A stretch of DNA of 6,975 nt, taken from the NCBI GenBank assembly GCA_023252115.1, contig JAHEXM010000089.1, positions 1 to 6,975 of the forward strand, in the 5' to 3' direction. The position numbers were made by a program, and so were the translations under genes. Positions 1-5,203 of this stretch are shown here, piece by piece. The notes beneath the pieces are model-generated. The model was not told where the DNA came from. It worked only from the letters and a program-made list of their open reading frames with translations, and made no database searches. Source of the stretch: Micrococcales bacterium. Its GTDB lineage: Bacteria > Actinomycetota > Actinomycetes > S36-B12 > UBA10799. Every line of letters begins with the position of its first letter. Positions within the stretch are counted from its first letter, which is position 1.

Positions 1-91
1 GCAACGCGTCAACACAGGTGCGGCCATCGGTAGCGGCCTGCTCCACCCCTGGCAGTCCCGCAAGGCCCGCAAGGGAATCGGTCGAAATCAC
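1..91 (-). CDS. Start of a divergent gene, partial; possibly a Fic-like 'oxidoreductase' family protein
   Basis: This frame is open on the minus strand from a GTG at 91-89 to the left edge, giving 30 codons. An in-frame TGA lies six codons upstream, so GTG is the only plausible first start. The peptide contains [19 protein letters not shown] and reads like a natural actinobacterial N-terminus. From memory, it resembles the start of a conserved actinobacterial protein (pattern LA-x-LPGV followed by an Ala/Val/Asp helix), often labelled 'oxidoreductase' or Fic family and found near acs in Streptomyces. No catalytic motif is inside the window, so function cannot be judged. There is no Shine-Dalgarno sequence. 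A short open plus-strand frame covers the same bases but lacks a start codon. I am fairly confident it is coding and unsure of the family. Confidence 0.5.
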   Translation of the reverse strand, partial: MISTDSLAGLAGLPGVEQAATDGRTCVDAL

Positions 92-162
92 TGGGACACC
101 ACGGGTTCACTCTATGTATTCGACGAAAGATCAAAGTTGATAGGCCATCGGGGCTACCAACA
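92..162. promoter_or_regulatory. Divergent intergenic region between the partial left gene and acs
   Basis: This 71-bp stretch must hold the promoters of both the leftward gene and acs. For the leftward gene, a TAGAGT matching the actinobacterial TANNNT -10 pattern lies on the minus strand at 114-109, 17 nt before its GTG, and a CTTTGA at 136-131 could be a weak -35 with 16-nt spacing. For acs I find no convincing -10 and only a weak GGGG (150-153) as a ribosome-binding candidate. I looked for a CRP/GlxR-type site (TGTGA-N6-TCACA), common near acs genes, and did not see one. Confidence 0.35.
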
Positions 163-2166
163 ATGGGCGCGGGTGTGCAGGCAAAGAGTCAGGTCACTAC
201 CGTTCGTTTGGTGACCGAAGAGACTCTGGAAAATCTGCTGACCGAGACCCGACACTTTCCGCCGAGCGCCGAGTTCGTTGCCCAGGCGAATGTTGGACTC
301 GAGCTATATGACGAGGCCATCGCAGATCGGCTGGGCTTTTGGGACAGACAGGCCGGGCGGCTGAAGTGGGACAAAAGCTGGACCGAAGTCTTGGACTGGT
401 CAGACGCGCCGTTTGCCAAGTGGTTCGTGGGTGGTCGACTCAACGTTGCGGTGAACTGCGTTGATCGCCACGTTGATGAAGGATTCGGCGATCAGGTTGC
501 CATCTACTTCGAAGGCGAACCCGGCGACACCCGTGAAATCACCTACGCAATGCTCAAAGACGAGGTGTGTCGAGCGGCCAACGCACTAGCCGAACTCGGC
601 GTTGGCAAAGGCGACCGCGTCGCCATCTACCTGCCGATGATCCCTGAAGCAGTGATTTCGATGTTGGCCTGCGCGCGACTCGGCGCAGCACACTCGGTGG
701 TTTTCGGTGGCTTCAGTGCCGAGGCTTTGCGCAGTCGCATCGAAGACGCGCAAGCGAAAGTCGTGATTACCTCCGATGGCGGATACCGGCGCGGTAGTGC
801 GACGGCATTGAAACCGGCAGTCGATGAAGCAGTCTCCAAATCGCCGTGTGTCGAACGCGTGCTGGTAGTCCGCCGGACGGGACAGGAAGTCGCTTGGACC
901 GACCGCGACTTGTGGTGGCACGAATTCGTCGATACCCAGTCGCCAGATCACACACCCGAGTTCTTCGACAGTGAGCAGCAACTCTTCATCCTCTATACAT
1001 CGGGAACGACCGGTCAACCGAAGGGAATCGTTCACACGTCGGGCGGCTACCTAACACAGGCCGCATACACCCACGATGTGGTGTTCGACCACAAACCAGG
1101 CAAGGACGTGTATTGGTGCACGGCCGACGTCGGCTGGGTCACCGGTCACAGCTACATCGTGTACGGACCGCTGGCAAACCGCGCGACGCAAGTCATGTAC
1201 GAGGGAACGCCTGATACTCCGCACAAGGGACGTTGGTGGGAGATTTGCGAAAAATACGGCGTGACGATTCTGTACACGGCACCGACCGCGATTCGCACCT
1301 TCGCCAAATGGGGTCACGAAATCCCCGGCCAGTTTGATTTGTCCAAGATTCGCTTGCTTGGCTCAGTTGGCGAACCGATCAACCCGGCTGCCTGGATGTG
1401 GTACCGCCGGGTAATTGGCGGGGATCGCTGCCCGATTGTGGACACGTGGTGGCAAACCGAAACTGGGGCCATCATGATCAGTCCGCTTCCGGGTGCCACC
1501 ACCTGCACACCTGGGTCGGCCATGAGTGCGCTGCCCGGGATCGTGGCAAACATCGTCGACGACAACGGAAACTACGTTCACGAAACCGAGGGCGGCTACC
1601 TCGTGTTGAGTGAGCCATGGCCCGCGATGCTGCGCGGCATTTGGGGTGACGAGGAACGTTTCCGCGAAACGTACTGGTCGCAATTTCCTGGAAAGTACTT
1701 CGCGGGCGACGGCGCAAAGTTCGATGTCAACGGAGCAATTTGGGTTTTGGGTCGTGTCGATGACGTCATGAACGTGTCGGGCCACCGCATTTCGACTGCC
1801 GAAGTCGAGTCGGCACTGGTCTCACATGACGCGGTCGCCGAAGCAGCCGTCGTCGGTGCAACCGACGAGACAACTGGCCAGGCGATTGTCGCGTTTGTCA
1901 TCTTGCGTGAGCACGCTGAAGTGTCAGACGACACGGTCGAAGACGCTCGCAAACACGTCGCGACCGAGATCGGCGCTATCGCCAAGCCAAAGCGCATCCT
2001 GATCGTCAAGGAACTACCCAAGACACGGTCGGGAAAAATCATGCGGCGCTTGCTTCGCGACGTTGCCGAGAACCGTAGTCTCGGGGATGTCACCACTCTT
2101 GCTGATCCGGCCGTGATGGGCCTTATTCAGACTGGATTGGCTTCAGGCGCTACCGACGAGGACTGA
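163..2166 (+). CDS. acs: Acetyl-CoA synthetase (AMP-forming acetate--CoA ligase)
   Basis: Acs activates acetate with ATP to acetyl-AMP and then makes acetyl-CoA in the cytoplasm. The protein has 667 residues, close to the family's usual 650 or so, with a short variable N-terminus before [13 protein letters not shown]. The ANL-superfamily motifs are complete and in order: P-loop-like [11 protein letters not shown] (278-288), [18 protein letters not shown] (427-435), GDGAKFD with Asp516, hinge region [13 protein letters not shown] (530-542), and [11 protein letters not shown] near the C-terminus. Lys625 of the last motif matches the lysine acetylated in known Acs enzymes, so reversible lysine acetylation is likely. 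The Trp pair in DTWWQTETG supports acetate rather than longer acids as substrate. ATG163 is the first start after the in-frame TAG at 31-33; no strong Shine-Dalgarno precedes it, and GTG175 or GTG211 cannot be excluded. The antiporter gene follows after 60 bp. Confidence 0.97.
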   Translation: MGAGVQAKSQVTTVRLVTEETLENLLTETRHFPPSAEFVAQANVGLELYDEAIADRLGFWDRQAGRLKWDKSWTEVLDWSDAPFAKWFVGGRLNVAVNCVDRHVDEGFGDQVAIYFEGEPGDTREITYAMLKDEVCRAANALAELGVGKGDRVAIYLPMIPEAVISMLACARLGAAHSVVFGGFSAEALRSRIEDAQAKVVITSDGGYRRGSATALKPAVDEAVSKSPCVERVLVVRRTGQEVAWTDRDLWWHEFVDTQSPDHTPEFFDSEQQLFILYTSGTTGQPKGIVHTSGGYLTQAAYTHDVVFDHKPGKDVYWCTADVGWVTGHSYIVYGPLANRATQVMYEGTPDTPHKGRWWEICEKYGVTILYTAPTAIRTFAKWGHEIPGQFDLSKIRLLGSVGEPINPAAWMWYRRVIGGDRCPIVDTWWQTETGAIMISPLPGATTCTPGSAMSALPGIVANIVDDNGNYVHETEGGYLVLSEPWPAMLRGIWGDEERFRETYWSQFPGKYFAGDGAKFDVNGAIWVLGRVDDVMNVSGHRISTAEVESALVSHDAVAEAAVVGATDETTGQAIVAFVILREHAEVSDDTVEDARKHVATEIGAIAKPKRILIVKELPKTRSGKIMRRLLRDVAENRSLGDVTTLADPAVMGLIQTGLASGATDED

Positions 2167-2214
2167 GGATTCACAACGCGCCGATATTGAAAGGCGCCAC
2201 ACCTACGGGACTGC

Positions 2215-2220
2215 TAACTT
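2215..2220 (+). promoter_or_regulatory. Candidate -10 box (TAACTT) for leaderless expression of the antiporter gene
   Basis: TAACTT fits the actinobacterial TANNNT -10 consensus and ends 6 nt before the A of ATG2227, where a -10 should lie if transcription begins at the start codon. No Shine-Dalgarno sequence is present upstream. A TTGAAA at 2187-2192 is 22 nt away, too far for a normal -35. The evidence is therefore the hexamer and its spacing only. Confidence 0.35.
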
Positions 2221-2226
2221 CAGCCA

Positions 2227-3687
2227 ATGGATGACGTTGTCACTCTCGGCTACTTCTTGCTGGTTGTTGGCATCGGGCTGAGCTTCGCCGTTCTGTCGAA
2301 CCGAGTGAGCGCATGGATTCGCGTTCCCGCACCCGCCTTGTTCTTGGTAGTCGCCGCGATTGCGTCAGAGATCTTTCCAGCGCTTGGCGGGCTATCGGTC
2401 GAGAATGTTCAACGGATCGTCACAGTCGCTCTCATTTTGATTCTGTTCGACGGCGGAATGCACATCGGAAGGCGGCGCTTCCGCGAGAATGCATCGTCGA
2501 TTCTGTCGATAGGTGTGCTGGGAACGCTGTTGACCGCCGGTGCTCTTGCCGTCTTACTCAATCTGGTCTTTGGCGTGGATTGGCTGCCAGCTCTGATGCT
2601 CGGTACTGCTCTCGCGCCAACTGATCCTGCCGTCGTTTTTTCGGTACTGGGTCAGCGCGAGATTCAGGGCCGCACCGGCACAATTCTTGAAGGTGAATCA
2701 GGCGCCAACGACCCAGTCGGAATTGCCATGATGGCGGGGCTACTTGCTGCCGGTGCCGGCGGCGCAAGTGCAGTGACACATGGAATTGTCGAATTTGTTC
2801 TGCAACTCGGCGTTGGAGCAATCGTAGGCGTCGTCGGTGGTTGGCTTTTGCTGACTTTTGTCCAACGCGTTCCCCTGCGTTCGGATGCGCTGCACGTGAT
2901 TCGCACGCTTGCTGGCGCTTGCGCTATCTATGGCTTAGCCACCATTGCCCACGGTTCGGGATTCCTGGCGGTATTCATCGCCGGAATCATGCTCGCCGAC
3001 GTTGCATTGCCTTTCAAAGGTGAGATTGAGCGATTCCATTCCGCACTGGCCAGCCTCGGTGAAATCGTGGCTTTCACATTGCTCGGATTCATGATCAGCA
3101 TCAGTGCGCTGATAACAGAGGGAGCATTGCTCGCTGGCTTCATCATCGCGATCTTGCTTGCAATCGTGGTTCGGCCGATCTTTGTTGGAATGATCACGCT
3201 TCCGTTACACATCAGAAAGGGTGAAAAAATCTTCATCCTGTGGGCGGGGCTGAAAGGCGCGGTGCCCATCCTGTTGGGAACGTTCATCCTCACGTCAGGT
3301 GTGACTGGGGCGCACCGTCTCTTTGACATCGTGGTCGTTGTCGTCCTTTTCTCGGTGGTTGTCCAAGGTGGCTTGGTCCCCACTGTGGCAAACAAACTGG
3401 GCATCCCGATGACAGTGCTTGAATCCGAACCGTGGGCTGGCGGCATGCGTTTTCGCAAGAAGCCGCAGGGCCTGCTTAGTTACCGGGTAGATCGAGATTC
3501 AGAGGCGGCGAAATCGACCGTTGGTGAACTGGCCGATCGCCATATTTGGGTAAGCATGCTCCGTCGTGATGGCCAGCTCGTGCCCATGACGATCGAGACT
3601 CGGCTTGCACCGGGTGATGACGTGTTGGTGACAACCGATCCGCAAAGAGTGGCTGAAGCAGCAGAAATGTTTGACACTCAAGACTGA
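2227..3687 (+). CDS. cvrA: Potassium/proton antiporter, CPA1/CvrA-NhaP2 type, with C-terminal RCK-type domain
   Basis: This is an integral membrane cation/H+ antiporter of the CPA1 superfamily, predicted to extrude K+ (possibly Na+) in exchange for protons and so to act in pH, cation and volume homeostasis. Residues 1 to about 395 are a run of hydrophobic helices (about 12). Family motifs include LFDGGM in an early helix, TDPAVVF (132-138), EGESGANDP ending at Pro163 with Asn161-Asp162 as the likely ion-binding pair, GSGFLAVFIAGIMLA, and WAGLKGAVPILLGTF. Residues from about 410 to 484 are soluble and resemble an RCK_C/TrkA-C regulatory domain, including LAPGDDVLVTTDP. At 486 residues it is shorter than E. 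coli CvrA because the extra CorC/HlyC-like domain is missing. It lies 60 bp after acs. The symbol denotes the family; the transported ion is not proven. Confidence 0.9.
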   Translation: MDDVVTLGYFLLVVGIGLSFAVLSNRVSAWIRVPAPALFLVVAAIASEIFPALGGLSVENVQRIVTVALILILFDGGMHIGRRRFRENASSILSIGVLGTLLTAGALAVLLNLVFGVDWLPALMLGTALAPTDPAVVFSVLGQREIQGRTGTILEGESGANDPVGIAMMAGLLAAGAGGASAVTHGIVEFVLQLGVGAIVGVVGGWLLLTFVQRVPLRSDALHVIRTLAGACAIYGLATIAHGSGFLAVFIAGIMLADVALPFKGEIERFHSALASLGEIVAFTLLGFMISISALITEGALLAGFIIAILLAIVVRPIFVGMITLPLHIRKGEKIFILWAGLKGAVPILLGTFILTSGVTGAHRLFDIVVVVVLFSVVVQGGLVPTVANKLGIPMTVLESEPWAGGMRFRKKPQGLLSYRVDRDSEAAKSTVGELADRHIWVSMLRRDGQLVPMTIETRLAPGDDVLVTTDPQRVAEAAEMFDTQD

Positions 3688-3714
3688 CCAAAAGTTGGTC
3701 CGATGCGAACGCAT
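3686..3714. repeat. Two adjacent perfect inverted repeats after the antiporter gene
   Basis: The first repeat has arms GACCAA (3686-3691) and TTGGTC (3695-3700) around a 3-nt loop, beginning inside the antiporter stop codon. The second has arms ATGCG (3703-3707) and CGCAT (3710-3714) around AA, only two bases later. Immediately downstream, TTGAC occurs twice, 7 bp apart (3716-3720 and 3723-3727). No T-run follows, so a standard terminator is unlikely. The arrangement could be paired operator half-sites upstream of the Holin-X gene, or a short RNA fold that protects the 3' end. Confidence 0.45.
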
Positions 3715-3761
3715 ATTGACGATTGACCGTGCGCAGGCGCCGACATGTGCCCTAATCCCGC

Positions 3762-3767
3762 TAGCCT
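3762..3767 (+). promoter_or_regulatory. Candidate -10 box (TAGCCT) that decides the Holin-X gene start
   Basis: TAGCCT matches TANNNT and is followed by exactly 6 nt (GTGGCC) before ATG3774, the same geometry as at the antiporter gene. If real, transcription starts at the ATG and the message is leaderless. An in-frame GTG at 3768 directly abuts the hexamer and would then not be transcribed, so ATG3774 is the preferred start. No good -35 is seen at normal spacing. Confidence 0.35.
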
Positions 3768-3773
3768 GTGGCC

Positions 3774-4193
3774 ATGACGACACCACCCACGAATCAGGGC
3801 GAGCCAACAATCCGGGAGCTCATCACCTCTGCAGCAGCCGATGTCGCGGCTCTGCTATCAGCCCAGATCGAGTTAGCAAAGGCTGAACTGCGGCAAAGCG
3901 CCAAGCAAGCAGGCAGCGCATTTGCACTATTGATCGGCGCTGGAGTCCTTGCGTTCCTGGGACTCATCTTCTTGCTTGTCACCATCGCGTACGCGTTGGT
4001 TGCCCTCGGACTGCCGGTGTGGGCTGGTTTTGGAATCGTCACCTTGCTGCTCGTCATCATCTCTGCTGTGCTCGGACTATTGGGCAAAAAGCATGCCGAG
4101 AAGGTCAGAGCACCCGAACGAACCCTCGCTTCGCTCGAAGAAACCGCGCGCGCTTTGTCACCGGAAACCGACACTGCCGAAAGTGCCAACTGA
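3774..4193 (+). CDS. Small membrane protein, putative actinobacterial Holin-X family (PF07332-like)
   Basis: The product is a 139-residue membrane protein. It has a polar N-terminus (1-11), an amphipathic helix (about 12-45, with LAKAELRQSAKQAG typical of the family), two hydrophobic helices (about 49-78 and 81-104), and a charged, Ala/Glu-rich C-terminal tail after GKKH. This is the layout of the putative actinobacterial Holin-X (phage holin superfamily III) family. The name comes from remote holin similarity. The gene sits among housekeeping genes with no phage neighbours, so it is not a prophage holin, and its function is unknown. It matches the position of Rv3669 beside ephE and marP in M. 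tuberculosis. I chose ATG3774 over the in-frame GTG3768 because of the putative -10 box ending at 3767; neither start has a Shine-Dalgarno. The EphE-like gene follows after 58 bp. Confidence 0.8.
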   Translation: MTTPPTNQGEPTIRELITSAAADVAALLSAQIELAKAELRQSAKQAGSAFALLIGAGVLAFLGLIFLLVTIAYALVALGLPVWAGFGIVTLLLVIISAVLGLLGKKHAEKVRAPERTLASLEETARALSPETDTAESAN

Positions 4194-4202
4194 GTCCAGC
4201 GC

Positions 4203-4224
4203 CAGCTGCGGACTTGCCGCGCTG
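4203..4224 (+). terminator. G+C-rich hairpin between the Holin-X and ephE genes
   Basis: CAGC (4203-4206) and GCGG (4208-4211) pair with CCGC (4217-4220) and GCTG (4221-4224). This gives 8 base pairs with one bulged T and a 5-nt loop, starting 9 nt after the Holin-X stop. No T-run follows, so it would be a tract-less terminator or attenuator of the kind proposed in actinobacteria, or an RNA-stabilising fold. It could reduce read-through into ephE, which has no clear promoter of its own in the remaining 27 bp. Confidence 0.4.
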
Positions 4225-4251
4225 CAACTGTGACAAAGTCTCGGACAACCG

Positions 4252-5175
4252 ATGATCCAATACGAACCCGAAGACGCGATTTTTGCGACGGGGCCGTGGA
4301 CACACCGTGACGTTTCAGCGAACGGTGCACGGTTTCATGTTGTCGAAGCCGGGACCGGTCCCCTTGTTTTGCTCGTTCATGGATTTCCCACGTTTTGGTG
4401 GATGTGGAAAGACCTATTGGCTGACCTTTCCAACAACGGTTACCGCGCAGTCGCCATGGACTTGCGCGGGTACGGCGGAAGTGACCACCCACCTCGCGGT
4501 TACGACTTCTTTACTGCATCGCGCGACATCGATGCGGTGATTCGCAGTCTCGGCGAACGCCAAGCAATCCTTGTTGGCCACGGCTTCGGTGGGCTGCTGA
4601 CATTTTCGACCGCAGCTTTGCGGGGTGATGCGGTTAGTCGGTTGATTTCGATTGGAACTGCTCATCCCAATCGAATGCGACACGAGGCTCTGACAAATGC
4701 CGCACAACGAAAAGCGTCGTCTTTCGTGTGGGGCTTTCAGCGACCGTGGGTCCCGGAACGTCAACTCGTCGCCAACAACGCAGAGCAAATCGACAAGTTC
4801 CTGCACGAATGGTCCGGAAACGAGTCTTGGATTACCGAAGAAGTATCAGCTCGGTATCGAGCTGCATTCCTGGGATCCAACACGGCGCACTGTGCAATTG
4901 AGTACTACCGCTGGATGGTTCGCTCGATCCCTCGACCAGATGGACGACGGTTTGCTGCTGACGTTGCGCGGTCACCCATCACCGCACCCGTGCTTCAAAT
5001 TCACGGCGCGCTAGACAACACCATTTTGCCGACTACCGCTCGCGGTTCCGATGCTTATGTCGATGCGCCCTACAAATGGCACCTACTGTCCGGACTTGGT
5101 CACTACCTCGCGGAAGAGGAACCAGCTCGAGTCAGCAAGATTGTCTTGGAATGGCTCGCCACCGAACCCAGCTAA
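4252..5175 (+). CDS. ephE: EphE-like alpha/beta hydrolase-fold protein lacking the usual nucleophile
   Basis: This 307-residue alpha/beta-hydrolase-fold protein resembles the epoxide-hydrolase branch and matches M. tuberculosis EphE by position. Visible motifs are the oxyanion HGFP (43-46) followed by TFWWMW, DLRGYGGSDHPPRGYD (70-85), the elbow GHGFGG (109-114), a lid segment with EYYRW (217-221), a probable acid Asp255 in HGALDN, and a probable base His284 in GLGHYLAEEEP. The elbow is odd: the nucleophile position of G-x-Nu-x-G is Gly111 (codon GGC at 4582-4584), where epoxide hydrolases have Asp and esterases Ser. As I recall, EphE homologues also deviate here (Ala or Gly), so it may be family-wide. 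The protein may therefore not be a classical hydrolase despite its name. No signal peptide is seen. ATG4252 is preceded by only a weak GGA. It ends 12 bp before the convergent marP stop. Confidence 0.82.
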   Translation: MIQYEPEDAIFATGPWTHRDVSANGARFHVVEAGTGPLVLLVHGFPTFWWMWKDLLADLSNNGYRAVAMDLRGYGGSDHPPRGYDFFTASRDIDAVIRSLGERQAILVGHGFGGLLTFSTAALRGDAVSRLISIGTAHPNRMRHEALTNAAQRKASSFVWGFQRPWVPERQLVANNAEQIDKFLHEWSGNESWITEEVSARYRAAFLGSNTAHCAIEYYRWMVRSIPRPDGRRFAADVARSPITAPVLQIHGALDNTILPTTARGSDAYVDAPYKWHLLSGLGHYLAEEEPARVSKIVLEWLATEPS

Positions 5176-5182
5176 CCGAGGA

Positions 5183-5203
5183 ACGCGCTACTTCGAGCAG
5201 CGT
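5183..5203. terminator. Bulged hairpin at the convergent ephE/marP junction
   Basis: ACGCGCT (5183-5189) pairs with AGC (5196-5198) and GCGT (5200-5203), leaving one bulged A at 5199 and a 6-nt loop. It starts 8 nt after the ephE stop and covers the marP stop codon and its last codons. With only 12 bp between the two genes this is the only evident structure that could slow convergent transcription. There is no T-run on either strand, so confidence is low. Confidence 0.25.

Noticed and set aside
92..162. CRP/GlxR-type operator upstream of acs
   Set aside because: I looked for TGTGA-N6-TCACA-like symmetry because acs is often controlled this way; no acceptable match is present.
2..211. Open plus-strand frame running from the left edge into acs, possible end of an upstream gene
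   Set aside because: It has no start inside the window, odd composition (many Arg, Gln, Trp), and overlaps acs in another frame by about 50 bp. The minus-strand frame explains the same region better.
2178..2197. GCGCC / GGCGC inverted repeat between acs and the antiporter gene
   Set aside because: It has only 5 bp of stem, a 10-nt loop and no T-run, so it is too weak to call a terminator.
2928..3458. 176-codon minus-strand open frame opposite the antiporter gene
   Set aside because: It is the complement of transmembrane-helix codons, giving Met/Thr/Pro-rich nonsense with no family likeness.
3716..3728. TTGACG and TTGACC as -35 elements for the Holin-X gene
   Set aside because: They lie more than 30 bp from the candidate -10 at 3762, and no TANNNT sits at a normal 16-19 bp spacing from either.
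3774..4193. Prophage or lysis cassette suggested by the 'holin' family name
   Set aside because: There is no endolysin, integrase or structural phage gene nearby. The neighbours are conserved housekeeping genes, and the family is chromosomal in actinobacteria.
3794..4492. 232-codon minus-strand open frame across Holin-X, the gap and the start of ephE
   Set aside because: Its composition (Arg/Ser/Ala rich, no domain) and its placement opposite two well-supported genes mark it as a shadow.
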